Shown here in pieces: positions 30,409 through 39,615 of a DNA stretch of 64,000 nt. Position 1 is the first letter of the stretch, and each line of letters starts with the position of its first letter. Source of the stretch: Clostridia bacterium. GTDB lineage: Bacteria; Bacillota; Clostridia; Oscillospirales; Acutalibacteraceae. Made by a program: the position numbers and the translations under genes. The notes under the pieces were generated by a model. It was given only the letters and a program-made list of their open reading frames with translations. It was not told where the DNA came from and ran no database searches. The stretch is taken from assembly GCA_017416485.1 (NCBI GenBank), contig JAFQCH010000016.1:248001-312000 (forward strand), written 5' to 3'.

Positions 30409-31383
30409 ATGGGATACAAACATCTTCAATTTCCTGCCGATTCCGTGTTTCTTGTCACGGGCGGCGCAGGCTTCATCGGCTCCAACCTTTGCGAAGCCAT
30501 TCTGAACATGGGTTACAAGGTCCGCTGTCTTGACGACCTTTCCACAGGTTTTCAGAAGAATGTGGATATGTTTGCCGATAATGAAAACTATACTTTTATC
30601 AAGGGCGATATCAAAGACTACGACACGTGTCTTAAAGCCTGCGAGGGAGTGGATTATGTCCTCAATCAGGCGGCATGGGGCAGTGTGCCGAGAAGTCTTG
30701 AAATGCCGCTGTTTTATGAAAAGAACAACATCGGCGGTACCCTTAACATGATGGAAGCTGCCCGTCAGTGCGGTGTGAAAAAGTTTGTGTATGCTTCTTC
30801 TTCTTCCGTTTACGGCGATGAACCAAATCTGCCCAAAACCGAAGGCAGGGAAGGCAATCTGCTTTCCCCCTATGCACTGACCAAAGCCGTTGATGAGCTT
30901 TACGGTGCACTCTACACCCGTTGCTACGGTTTGCCCACGGTGGGACTTCGTTATTTCAACGTCTTCGGCCGCCGTCAGACACCCGACGGAGCCTATGCCG
31001 CTGTTATTCCGAAGTTCATCAAAATGCTTTTGAACGGTGAAACGCCTACCATCAACGGCGACGGTAAGCAGAGTCGCGACTTTACTTACATCGAAAATGT
31101 TATCGAAGCCAACCTCAAAGCCTGCCTTTCGGGTGACGATGCCAACGGCGAAGCCTTCAACGTTGCCTACGGCGGCAGAGAATATCTCATTGACATTTAT
31201 TATGCCCTTTGCGAAGCACTCGAAGTCGATCTTGAACCCAACTTCGGCCCCGACAGAAAAGGGGATATCAAGCATTCCAATGCCGATATTTCCAAGGCAA
31301 AGCGTTTGCTCGGATATGATCCCGACTATGATTTCAAAACAGGTTTGAAAGAAGCCATTGATTGGTACAAATGCAATCTGTGA
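30409..31383 (+). CDS. tviC: UDP-GlcNAc(A) C4 epimerase (TviC/WbpP-like)
   Basis: A 324-residue extended short-chain dehydrogenase. The NAD-binding motif is VTGGAGFIGSNLCEAIL (about residue 16), the catalytic triad includes SSSSVYG and YALTK (Tyr and Lys), and RYFNVFGRRQTPDGAYAAVI is the WbpP/TviC-type substrate region. It converts UDP-GlcNAc or UDP-GlcNAcA to the galacto form. The ATG at 30409 was chosen because it lies 4 bases after the dehydrogenase stop with GGAGG in the upstream coding end; an open frame extending back to 30157 runs antiphase inside that gene. A general UDP-glucose 4-epimerase is the alternative. Confidence 0.85.
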   Translation: MGYKHLQFPADSVFLVTGGAGFIGSNLCEAILNMGYKVRCLDDLSTGFQKNVDMFADNENYTFIKGDIKDYDTCLKACEGVDYVLNQAAWGSVPRSLEMPLFYEKNNIGGTLNMMEAARQCGVKKFVYASSSSVYGDEPNLPKTEGREGNLLSPYALTKAVDELYGALYTRCYGLPTVGLRYFNVFGRRQTPDGAYAAVIPKFIKMLLNGETPTINGDGKQSRDFTYIENVIEANLKACLSGDDANGEAFNVAYGGREYLIDIYYALCEALEVDLEPNFGPDRKGDIKHSNADISKAKRLLGYDPDYDFKTGLKEAIDWYKCNL

Positions 31384-31394
31384 GGAACAAAAAA

Positions 31395-32363
31395 ATGAAT
31401 CTGAAAAAGATTTTGAAAACAAAATTGCCGTATCTTTTTGAAATATACTGCTTTTTTGTCATGAAATGGCAGTCTTTTTGCGGTAAACGGATGCTGCAAA
31501 AAGATCCCGAACGTTTTGTGGGCGATTTGTACGAAAAGGGACTGCACAAAAAAGCAGACCTTGAAAATCCGAAGACCTTCAACGAAAAACTCAACTGGCT
31601 GAAAATCAATTGGTTTGATGACCGTGCGCTGTCGGCGGCTGATAAGTTTGAGGTGCGCCAATTTGTGGAAAGCAAAGGATTGGGGCATCTTCTCAATGAA
31701 CTCTACGGCGTGTGGGAAGACCCTGCCGACATTGACTTTGATGCACTGCCCGATCACTTTGTGCTCAAATCTTCGCACGATTCGGGGCATCTGATTTTAG
31801 TCAAAGACAAAGCACAACTCAACAAAAAACTTGCACTCTTCAAGATGCGATGGTGGTTGAAAAACGAGTATTGCTTCATTTCGGGCGAATGGCCCTATTT
31901 TACCAACAAACCGTATATCGTCTGCGAGCGTTTTTTAGAAGACAGCCGCAACGACGATTTGTATGACTACAAGTTTTTCTGCTTCAACGGGGAGCCGGAA
32001 TATGTTTTCTTTTGCAGTGACCGTAAAAACAGCGTCAAAGCCGATTTTTACGACATGGACTGGAAAAAACAGGACTTCCGATGGCATTATCCGAATGCGG
32101 ATATGGTTGCCCCCCGTCCGCAGAACTTTGAAAAAATGAAAGAATATGCCCGCACGCTTGCAAAAGATTTCCCCTTTGTGCGTGTTGACTTCTATGAAGT
32201 GGACGGCAAAGTGTATTTCGGGGAACTGACCTTTTTCCACGGTGGCGGCAGGGGAGAATTCAACCCCGATGAAACGGACACCGTGTTCGGTGAAAAAATC
32301 ACACTGCCCGAAAAGAAAGACCCATGGGGTTATGTTTTTGAACAAAGGGGCAAGAAGAAATGA
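31395..32363 (+). CDS. TupA-like ATP-grasp enzyme
   Basis: A 322-residue protein matching the TupA-like ATP-grasp family: TFNEKLNWLKINW near the start, the DHFVLKSSHDSG block and a C-terminal metal and phosphate region (FVRVDFYEVDGKVYFGELTF, with the final Glu and Asn of ATP-grasp type). TupA acts in teichuronopeptide synthesis, where glutamate chains are attached through amide bonds to uronic acids. Here it follows directly the two genes that would make a HexNAc uronic acid, so a carboxyl group for amide formation is predicted in the same repeat unit. It starts 11 bp after the epimerase gene and overlaps the next by 4 bases. The donor amine is unknown. Confidence 0.8.
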   Translation: MNLKKILKTKLPYLFEIYCFFVMKWQSFCGKRMLQKDPERFVGDLYEKGLHKKADLENPKTFNEKLNWLKINWFDDRALSAADKFEVRQFVESKGLGHLLNELYGVWEDPADIDFDALPDHFVLKSSHDSGHLILVKDKAQLNKKLALFKMRWWLKNEYCFISGEWPYFTNKPYIVCERFLEDSRNDDLYDYKFFCFNGEPEYVFFCSDRKNSVKADFYDMDWKKQDFRWHYPNADMVAPRPQNFEKMKEYARTLAKDFPFVRVDFYEVDGKVYFGELTFFHGGGRGEFNPDETDTVFGEKITLPEKKDPWGYVFEQRGKKK

Positions 32364-33457
32364 AAGTAGTTTTTTTGATAGACAGCCTCGGCTCGGGCGG
32401 TGCACAACGCCAGATGACAAACATTGCGTGCCTGATAAAAAAACAGGGTATTGATGTTTCGTTTGTTGTGTATTCGGATGCAGATTTCTTTCTGCCCACC
32501 TTGCAGCAAGCGGAAATCCCGGTGCACAAGGTGAATGCAGGAAGCTATGTTGACCGCATTTTGCAGGTGCGAAAAACATTGCGCAACAGCGGGGCTGATA
32601 CCGTCATTTCCTTTATGACCGTGCCCAACATCATTGCCTGTCTTTCCGCCATCGGTAAAAAGAAATGGAAACTCATCATCAGTGAACGCAGTTGCGATGC
32701 GCGTGTGTTCGGCGGTGTAAAAGGCATGGTTTACAGGATGCTGTCCGTGTTTGCGGATTTCATCGTCTGCAATTCCGAAAAAGCGGTGCAGATGTGGAAA
32801 GAAAACTGCCCGCACCTGAAAAAGAAAATGACCTGCATTTACAATGCGGTCAATCCCAATGCCGTATTTACTCCTGCACAAACAGACCGCATGGGCAAAT
32901 ACAAAATGACGGTTGCCGCAAGTTTTCAGACCGTCAAAAACTCTTTGTCGGTTGCGCAGGCAGTTGCCTTGCTGACTGATGAACAAAGAGCACAGTTGCA
33001 GATTGACTGGTTCGGCAGGCTCGTGGCTGCCAACGGGGACGACAGTGTCTACAAGCAGACCGCCGCTTTTGTGCAGGAGAACGGTTTGCAGGACACACTG
33101 CTTTTGCACCCCGAAACGAATGAAATTTTTAAATATATGGCAAATGCGGATTGCGTGGGGCTGTTCAGCCACTTTGAAGGCTTGCCCAATGTCATTTGCG
33201 AAGCCATGACCATCGGAAGGGCTGTTATGATGACCCCCGTTTCCGATTATAATACACTCATTTCCGATGAAAACGGTTTTCTGTGTGCCGATATGACCGC
33301 GCAGTCGATTGCCGATGCGTTGTCGCAGTTTTTGCGCACAGACCGCCGTATGCTTACCTGTATGGGAGAGAAATCTGCCGAAAAGGCACAGAGCCTGTTT
33401 GCCGCCGAAACGGTTGTAAACAAATGGATCGGCCTTTGTAAAGGAGAAAAGGTATGA
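32360..33457 (+). CDS. GT4 glycosyltransferase
   Basis: A 365-residue GT-B glycosyltransferase. The start VVFLIDSLGSGGAQRQMT is the typical Gly-rich acceptor loop, and the C-terminal domain has VAASFQTVKNSLSVAQAV and GLFSHFEGLPNVICEAMT, with the EGLxxxxxE donor motif intact. It overlaps the TupA-like gene and the polymerase gene by 4 bases each (ATGA), showing strict translational coupling. It is the third transferase of the locus, so the repeat unit probably has at least four sugars including the one added by an initiating enzyme not seen here. Confidence 0.88.
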   Translation: MKVVFLIDSLGSGGAQRQMTNIACLIKKQGIDVSFVVYSDADFFLPTLQQAEIPVHKVNAGSYVDRILQVRKTLRNSGADTVISFMTVPNIIACLSAIGKKKWKLIISERSCDARVFGGVKGMVYRMLSVFADFIVCNSEKAVQMWKENCPHLKKKMTCIYNAVNPNAVFTPAQTDRMGKYKMTVAASFQTVKNSLSVAQAVALLTDEQRAQLQIDWFGRLVAANGDDSVYKQTAAFVQENGLQDTLLLHPETNEIFKYMANADCVGLFSHFEGLPNVICEAMTIGRAVMMTPVSDYNTLISDENGFLCADMTAQSIADALSQFLRTDRRMLTCMGEKSAEKAQSLFAAETVVNKWIGLCKGEKV

Positions 33458-34692
33458 TTCAACTAAAGAAAGAAAATGTGACACCGCAAGCCCTCGAAAA
33501 GGCGACAACACGCCTCTCTTGGTGTCTGTTTGCGTATTTTGCAACCATTCCGCTGTCGCTGGTTCCCATTGCCCAATTCGGCTCGGTGCAGAAATACATC
33601 GGTATTGTTGTAGCCCTCGCAGGGGCACTTGTTGTGCTTCCCGTGCTTCCTAAAATCCGTATCGCTCCCATTACATGGGTTTGGTTCGGATTTACGGTCT
33701 TCTTGTTTGCAGGCTGTTTGTGGCATGAAACGCCGTCCAAGGGCTTTTCCGTTGCCTTTGCCATGGCTTTGGTGCTTGCGGTTTCCGCCTTGTGTGCGGC
33801 ACTGCCTTATGACGCAAAACGCATGCGCATTATTGAAAATGCCGCATTTGTTTTTGCGGGCATTATGATTCTTTTGTTTGTCATCTTCGGCGAACAGGTC
33901 GGTGAACAGCGTATGAGCCTTGTGTTTGCCGATGCCACCGCAAACAGCAATCAGTTGTCCTGTTGCATGCTGTTCCCCGCAGTTATGCTTTTGTGGTTTA
34001 CTTATTCCGACCGCCCCGTGTGGCTTCGTGTGCTTGGCTTTGCATTAACGGCTGTGTTGTGCGCCCTTGTTCTGTTGACCGGTTCGCGTGCAGGGCTGTT
34101 GTCGCTTGCCATCGGCATTTTCTTCGTGCTTTTGTTCCATGCTTTCGGCTCGAAAAAATCATTTCTGATTTCCTTTGCCATGGGTGCGGTACTGTTGGCT
34201 GTCATCATTGTTGTTTATTTGTTCTTCCTGCCTGACAGTGTCAGCAACCGTCTGACTATTCAGAGTGCCGTGGCCAGTGGCGGCAGCAACCGTGTGGAAA
34301 TCTGGGAAAGTGCACTCGATGCCTTTGCGCAGGCTTCCCCCGTGCGCAAGATTTTCGGCTGGGGTGCCAACGGTGTCAACTTTTCCAAAATGGCAATGCA
34401 CAACCAGTTCTTGCAGTTGCTTGTGGACACGGGCATTTTCGGTCTGCTGGTTTACGTTGCCATGCTTGTTATGGTTGCTGTCACCTTTGCCAAAAAGAAC
34501 CGCGCCATGCTGTGCGTGTTCCTTGCCTTGCAGGCGTATTCGCTGTTCGGCAGTTGCTATGCCAACAACAAAACATTCTGGCTTGTATGGCTGTTTGCTG
34601 CTGTTGCCGCCGTTTCACCCCCTGCGGTCGAAAACGGTATGTTCCCGAAACTAAAAAGGAAAAAAACGGCTGACACAACGGAGGCGCAGTGA
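33454..34692 (+). CDS. O-antigen polymerase/ligase-like membrane protein (Wzy)
   Basis: A 412-residue hydrophobic protein with about ten to twelve membrane helices. The Wzy_C/O-antigen ligase signature is in the central part: LTGSRAGLLSLAIGIFF (about 209) and the large loop with SNRVEIWESALDAFAQASPVRKIFGWGANG (about 277-305, containing the conserved Arg and Gly residues). The position, between a glycosyltransferase and the flippase, is that of the Wzy polymerase that joins repeat units outside the membrane. A ligase is possible, but capsule-type loci of Gram-positive bacteria usually place Wzy here. Overlaps the previous gene by 4 bases. Confidence 0.82.
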   Translation: MIQLKKENVTPQALEKATTRLSWCLFAYFATIPLSLVPIAQFGSVQKYIGIVVALAGALVVLPVLPKIRIAPITWVWFGFTVFLFAGCLWHETPSKGFSVAFAMALVLAVSALCAALPYDAKRMRIIENAAFVFAGIMILLFVIFGEQVGEQRMSLVFADATANSNQLSCCMLFPAVMLLWFTYSDRPVWLRVLGFALTAVLCALVLLTGSRAGLLSLAIGIFFVLLFHAFGSKKSFLISFAMGAVLLAVIIVVYLFFLPDSVSNRLTIQSAVASGGSNRVEIWESALDAFAQASPVRKIFGWGANGVNFSKMAMHNQFLQLLVDTGIFGLLVYVAMLVMVAVTFAKKNRAMLCVFLALQAYSLFGSCYANNKTFWLVWLFAAVAAVSPPAVENGMFPKLKRKKTADTTEAQ

Positions 34693-36137
34693 TGGGGACA
34701 AAAGAATCTGCGGGAGGAAAAAACCTTGCGGCGTTGTTCTGGAGCATCTTTGAAAAAACGGGTGCGCAGGTTTTCAGCGTTATTTTTCAGTTTATTCTTG
34801 CCCGCATTTTGTCGGCGGAAGAATTCGGCAATCTTGCGGTGCTGATTGTTTTTGTCAATCTTGCCACCACCTTTGCGCAGAACGGCTTTTCCGCGGCTCT
34901 GATTCGCAAGCAGGATGCGGATGACCTTGATTATTCTTCCGTTTTTTATTGCAACATCGGTCTGTCGGCACTGTTTTATGCGGTTCTGTTTTTTGCCGCA
35001 CCTGCCATCTCCCGTTTTTATGCCGCACCCTTGTTGCAGAATACATTGCGTGTGCTGTCGCTGATGCTGTTTGCAGATGCGCTGACCTATGTGCAGAACA
35101 CCATGCTGACCAAGCAGTTGCGATTTCGCGAAATCTTTTTCCGAAGCACCATTGCAACCCTCGTTTCGGGGGTTGCCGCCGTAATTGCCGCAAAGTGCGG
35201 ATGGGGCTTGTGGGCACTGATATTGCAGTATCTGCTCAAATCCGTTTTGTATTGCATCATCACGTGCCTGCGTGTGCGTTGGAAACCGCTTCTTAAGTTT
35301 TCCGTAACCCGCATTCGTGGGCTGTTCGGATTCAGCATCCGTGTGCTGGCACAATCGCTGATTGCAAACCTTTCCACCGAAATCCGCACACTGCTCATCG
35401 GCAAACAGTACAGCACGGATTCGCTTGCTTATTATGACCGCGGGCAATCGTTCCCGAAATTGTTCGGACAGGGCTTTTCGAGTGCCATGAATGCGGCACT
35501 TCTTCCCATTCTTGCCCCCTTGCAGAATGACCGTGAAGCACTGCTCAAGCAGTTCAGTCATTATATGTCGCTGACTGCATTCATTTATTTCCCGCTGATG
35601 ACGGGCCTTGCAGGGGTTTCGGAATCGTTTGTTGCTGTTCTGCTCGGTGACAAATGGTTGCAGGCTGTGCCGTTTCTGACCGTGTTTTGCTTTGCACAAC
35701 TTGTGCAACCGCTGAATATGGTCATGCAGACCCTGTTTTATGCCGTCAACCGAAGTGATATCACCCTGCGGCTGACTGTTTTCCGTTTTGCGGCAGACCT
35801 TGTGCTGTTGCTCATTACCCTTCGCTACGGTGCACTGTGGATTGCAATCGGTTGCCTTGCAGGCAACTACCTGTTCTTTGCGGCTTATTGTGTGTGCAGT
35901 GCAAAGTATGTCGGCTATACATTCGCAATGCTTTTAAAAGACCTGTGGAAGCCGATGCTCAGTGCCGCCGCTTGCTTCGGTGCCGCATTTGCGGTATCGC
36001 TTTTGCAATTGCCGATGCTTCTTGCCTTGGTATTGCAGATCAGTGCAGGTGCAGTTGTATATTTTGCAATGTCGTTCCTTTTGCGGGATCCGATATTGTT
36101 TACATTCTTGGGTAAATTAAAATCAAAATTAAAATGA
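34692..36137 (+). CDS. MOP-superfamily oligosaccharide flippase (Wzx)
   Basis: A 481-residue protein with about 14 predicted membrane helices and the Polysacc_synt fold: it begins LAALFWSIFEKTGAQVFSVI, has FGNLAVLIVFVNL and AALIRKQDADDLDYSSVFY typical of the Wzx/teichuronic-acid TuaB branch, and an Arg/Lys loop between repeats. It would flip the lipid-linked repeat unit to the outer face for Wzy. The ATG at 34692 is preferred over GTG at 34689 because GGAGG at 34680-34684 is seven bases before it. It overlaps the polymerase stop codon by one base. Confidence 0.87.
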   Translation: MGTKESAGGKNLAALFWSIFEKTGAQVFSVIFQFILARILSAEEFGNLAVLIVFVNLATTFAQNGFSAALIRKQDADDLDYSSVFYCNIGLSALFYAVLFFAAPAISRFYAAPLLQNTLRVLSLMLFADALTYVQNTMLTKQLRFREIFFRSTIATLVSGVAAVIAAKCGWGLWALILQYLLKSVLYCIITCLRVRWKPLLKFSVTRIRGLFGFSIRVLAQSLIANLSTEIRTLLIGKQYSTDSLAYYDRGQSFPKLFGQGFSSAMNAALLPILAPLQNDREALLKQFSHYMSLTAFIYFPLMTGLAGVSESFVAVLLGDKWLQAVPFLTVFCFAQLVQPLNMVMQTLFYAVNRSDITLRLTVFRFAADLVLLLITLRYGALWIAIGCLAGNYLFFAAYCVCSAKYVGYTFAMLLKDLWKPMLSAAACFGAAFAVSLLQLPMLLALVLQISAGAVVYFAMSFLLRDPILFTFLGKLKSKLK

Positions 36138-36162
36138 TCTTTGCAGAAAAGAGGAATGGATC

Positions 36163-37212
36163 ATGTCTATTTTTGCCAATAAAACACTTTTAATCACGGG
36201 CGGCACGGGCTCGTTCGGCAATGCCGTGCTCAACCGTTTTCTGGAAACCGACATCGGGGAAATCCGCATTTTCTCCCGCGATGAGAAAAAGCAGGACGAT
36301 ATGCGCCATGAATACCAGAGCCGCTATCCCGAAGCATTCAAAAAAATCAAATTCTACATCGGCGATGTGCGCGACCTTGCAAGCCTTCGCAACTGCATGA
36401 ACGGTGTGGACTATATTTTCCATGCCGCCGCACTCAAGCAGGTTCCTTCGTGCGAATTCTTCCCCGTGGAAGCGGTCAAGACCAATGTGCTGGGCACCGA
36501 CAATGTGCTTACTGCCGCTATTGATGCAGGAGTCAAGCGTATCATCTGCCTGTCTACCGATAAAGCCGCTTATCCCGTCAATGCCATGGGTACCAGCAAA
36601 GCCATGATGGAAAAGGTGGTTGTGGCAAAAAGCCGCACCGTCAGTCCCGATAAGACTGTTATCTGCTGTACCCGTTACGGCAATGTCATGTGCAGCCGCG
36701 GCTCGGTCATTCCGCTGTTCATTGAACAGATCAAGGCAGGCAAGCCCATGACCGTCACCGAGCCTGCCATGACCCGTTTCATCATGTCCCTGGACGAAGC
36801 GGTTGACCTTGTTCTGTTTGCATTTGCAAACGGTGAAAACGGCGACATTTTTGTGCAGAAAGCACCCGCAAGCACCGTCGGCGACCTTGCCGAAGCCGTG
36901 CGCCGACTCTTTAACGCCGATGTGGAAATCAAGAAAATCGGTATCCGCCACGGCGAAAAGATGAGCGAAACGCTGCTTACCAGCGAAGAATGTGTCAATG
37001 CTGTCGACATGGGCGACTTCTTCCGTGTGCCCTGCGACCGCAGAGATCTCAATTATGACAAATTCTATGTTGAAGGCGATACCGAGCGCAATCCGCTTGA
37101 AACATTCAACAGTGACAATACAAATATTCTCACCGTCGAAGAAATTATGAACAAACTGCTCACCCTTGAATATGTCCGTGACGAGCTTGCGGCCTGGGAG
37201 GCAAGTAAATGA
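36163..37212 (+). CDS. capE: UDP-GlcNAc 4,6-dehydratase/5-epimerase CapE/FnlA
   Basis: A 349-residue SDR enzyme that catalyses the first step from UDP-GlcNAc to UDP-L-FucNAc. The NADP motif is ITGGTGSFGNAVLNRF (residue 11 on). The catalytic Tyr of classical SDR enzymes is replaced by Met in the MGTSKAMMEK block, which is the hallmark of the CapE/FlaA1 family. FHAAALKQVPSCEFFPVEAVKTN and CTRYGNVMCSRGSVIPLF are equally typical. Followed, with a 4-base overlap, by capF and then capG. A 26-bp gap with AGAGGAATGG separates it from the flippase gene without a terminator. Confidence 0.93.
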   Translation: MSIFANKTLLITGGTGSFGNAVLNRFLETDIGEIRIFSRDEKKQDDMRHEYQSRYPEAFKKIKFYIGDVRDLASLRNCMNGVDYIFHAAALKQVPSCEFFPVEAVKTNVLGTDNVLTAAIDAGVKRIICLSTDKAAYPVNAMGTSKAMMEKVVVAKSRTVSPDKTVICCTRYGNVMCSRGSVIPLFIEQIKAGKPMTVTEPAMTRFIMSLDEAVDLVLFAFANGENGDIFVQKAPASTVGDLAEAVRRLFNADVEIKKIGIRHGEKMSETLLTSEECVNAVDMGDFFRVPCDRRDLNYDKFYVEGDTERNPLETFNSDNTNILTVEEIMNKLLTLEYVRDELAAWEASK

Positions 37213-38351
37213 ATATTCTCATAACGGGTGCAAAGGGATTTGTCGGCAAAAACCTTGTTGCGGCACTTGAAAACATCCGCGACGGCAAGGACAAGACCAC
37301 GGCACTGACCGACAATATCAACATTTTTGCTTTTGATATCGACACACCTGCCGATCTGCTGGACGGTTACTGCAAACATGCCGATGCAGTTGTGCATCTT
37401 GCAGGAGTCAACCGCCCGCAAACACAAGAAGAATTCATGCAGGGTAATCGTGATTTTACAAACACGTTGCTTGAAACGCTCAAAAAATACGGCAACACCT
37501 GTCCGATTTTTGTTTCGTCTTCCACGCAGGCGGCATTGGACAACCCCTACGGACAAAGTAAAAAAGCAGGCGAGGACCTGCTACGTGCCTATGCGGATGA
37601 AACAGGTGCAAGGGTGGTTATTTACCGTTTTACCAATGTGTTCGGCAAATGGTGCAGACCGAATTACAATTCCGTTGTGGCAACCTTCTGCCACAATATC
37701 GCAAATGACCTGCCCATTCAGATCAACGACGAAAATGTTCTTCTGAAACTCATTTATATTGACGATGTGGTCAGTGAATTGATCAATGCCCTTTGCGGTA
37801 ATGCGACCACGGACGGGGAATTCGGCATTGTGAATCCCGTGCATGAAGTCACACTCGGACACCTTGCAGAACTGCTTTATTCGTTCCGTGACAGCCGAAA
37901 AACACTGTCCGTACCCGATCTCTCCGACCCGTTTGTCAAAAAACTGCATGCAACCTATTTGTCCTATCTGCCTTGCAATGCTTTTTCTTATCCCTTGAAA
38001 ATGAACTGCGATGCAAGAGGCAGCTTTACGGAAATCATCCGTACCCCCGACCGCGGACAGTTTTCTGTCAATATTTCCAAACCCGGTATCACCAAAGGCA
38101 ACCACTGGCACAATACCAAAAATGAAAAATTCCTTGTGGTGTCCGGCAAGGGCGTCATCCGCTTCCGCAAACCCGACAGCGAAGAAGTGTATTCTTATTA
38201 TGTCAGCGGTGAAAAATTAGAAGTTGTGGATATTCCCATCGGCTTCACCCACAACATTGAAAATTTGGGCGACACCGACATGGTCACATTCATGTGGTGC
38301 AACGAATGCTTTGACCCGACCAAACCCGATACTTATTTTTTGGAGGTGTGA
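37209..38351 (+). CDS. capF: CapF/FnlB bifunctional reductase with C-terminal cupin
   Basis: A 380-residue protein with two domains. The N-terminal SDR domain (1-250) begins ILITGAKGFVGKNLVAAL and carries the nicotinamide site with YGQSKKAGEDL (Tyr and Lys). The C-terminal cupin (about 265-380) has the metal-binding stretch GNHWHNTKNEKFLVVSG. In S. aureus CapF the cupin epimerises at C3 and the SDR domain reduces at C4 on the way to UDP-L-TalNAc. Both domains look complete. The gene overlaps capE by 4 bases and capG follows 1 base after its stop codon. Confidence 0.92.
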   Translation: MNILITGAKGFVGKNLVAALENIRDGKDKTTALTDNINIFAFDIDTPADLLDGYCKHADAVVHLAGVNRPQTQEEFMQGNRDFTNTLLETLKKYGNTCPIFVSSSTQAALDNPYGQSKKAGEDLLRAYADETGARVVIYRFTNVFGKWCRPNYNSVVATFCHNIANDLPIQINDENVLLKLIYIDDVVSELINALCGNATTDGEFGIVNPVHEVTLGHLAELLYSFRDSRKTLSVPDLSDPFVKKLHATYLSYLPCNAFSYPLKMNCDARGSFTEIIRTPDRGQFSVNISKPGITKGNHWHNTKNEKFLVVSGKGVIRFRKPDSEEVYSYYVSGEKLEVVDIPIGFTHNIENLGDTDMVTFMWCNECFDPTKPDTYFLEV

Positions 38352-38352
38352 C

Positions 38353-39501
38353 ATGGCTGAACGAATCAAACTCATGACGGTGCTCGGCACAAGACCCGAA
38401 ATCATCCGTCTGTCCGAAGTCATCAAAAAATGCGACCTTTATTTTGATCATATCCTTGTTCATACGGGGCAGAATTATGACTATACTCTTAATCAGGTTT
38501 TCTTTGAAGATCTCGGGCTTCGCAATCCCGATTATTATTTAGATGCAGTCGGTGCACACCTTGGCGAAACCATTGGTAATATCATTGCAAAAAGTTATGC
38601 ACTCATGTGTGAAGTCAAGCCCGATGCACTGCTGATTTTAGGCGACACAAATTCCTGCCTTGCCACCATTTCCGCAAAAAGACTTAAAATTCCCGTGTTT
38701 CACATGGAAGCGGGAAACCGTTGTTTTGACGAAAACCTGCCCGAAGAAACCAACAGACGTATTGTGGACCATATTTCCGATGTCAACCTTTGTTATTCCG
38801 AACACGCAAGACGCTATCTCAACCGTGAAGGCACAGCCCCCGAACGCACCTATGTGACGGGCTCACCCATGGCGGAGGTGCTGTCTGCAAACATTGAAAA
38901 AATAGAGGCAAGTCACGCTTTGGAAGAACTCGGACTTGAAAAGGGTAAATATATTCTTCTTTCCGCACACCGTGAAGAAAATATCGACATCGAAAAGAAT
39001 TTCTTCTCGCTGATGAATGCGGTCAATGCCATGGCGGAACGCTATGATATGCCCGTCATTTATTCCACCCATCCGCGTTCTGCAAAGTTCATTGAAAAAA
39101 GAAACTTTGTTTTCCATAAAAACGTGCACAGTATGAAACCGTTTTCGTTCAGTGACTATAATGCACTGCAATTGGGTGCATTCTGCGTTGTGTCCGACTC
39201 GGGTACATTGCCCGAAGAATCCGCTTACTTTGCTGCCCACGGCAAACCGTTCCCGGCTGTTTGTGTGCGTACTTCCACGGAACGTCCCGAAGCGATGGAC
39301 AAGGGTAATTTCATCATTGCCGGCATTTCCACCGACGAAGTGCTCGGTGCGGTTGAAACAGCAGTGCGCATGAATGAAAATGGCGACATTGGTCTGCCCG
39401 TGCCCAATTATGTGGACGAAAACGTGTCTGTCAAGGTTGTTAAGTTCATCCGCAGCTACACAGGCATCGTCAACCGCATGGTCTGGCGCAAAGGCGAATA
39501 A
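38353..39501 (+). CDS. capG: UDP-L-TalNAc C2 epimerase CapG/FnlC
   Basis: A 382-residue UDP-GlcNAc 2-epimerase-family enzyme. It begins LMTVLGTRPEIIRLSEVIKK, has the HTGQNYDY block (about residue 33), LILGDTNSCLA, FHMEAGNRCFDENLPEETNRR and SDSGTLPEESAYF. It follows capE and capF, which makes it the last step to UDP-L-FucNAc rather than WecB, whose product is UDP-ManNAc. The ATG at 38353 has GGAGG at 38342-38346; an open frame reaching back to 38224 runs antiphase inside capF. It is the final gene of the polysaccharide locus. Confidence 0.92.
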   Translation: MAERIKLMTVLGTRPEIIRLSEVIKKCDLYFDHILVHTGQNYDYTLNQVFFEDLGLRNPDYYLDAVGAHLGETIGNIIAKSYALMCEVKPDALLILGDTNSCLATISAKRLKIPVFHMEAGNRCFDENLPEETNRRIVDHISDVNLCYSEHARRYLNREGTAPERTYVTGSPMAEVLSANIEKIEASHALEELGLEKGKYILLSAHREENIDIEKNFFSLMNAVNAMAERYDMPVIYSTHPRSAKFIEKRNFVFHKNVHSMKPFSFSDYNALQLGAFCVVSDSGTLPEESAYFAAHGKPFPAVCVRTSTERPEAMDKGNFIIAGISTDEVLGAVETAVRMNENGDIGLPVPNYVDENVSVKVVKFIRSYTGIVNRMVWRKGE

Positions 39502-39615
39502 AAAAACAGAATGCTTTCAGCCTTATTAAAGATTGTATTCGGATAATATAGTTGTAAATAATAAAAATAAAATACAATTATAATTTTGCCTGTTTACGGC
39601 GGAAACGGAGGCCCT

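Noticed and set aside
32330..33628. A 432-codon minus-strand frame across two polysaccharide genes
   Set aside because: Crosses the coupled ends of two real plus-strand genes and has no domain.
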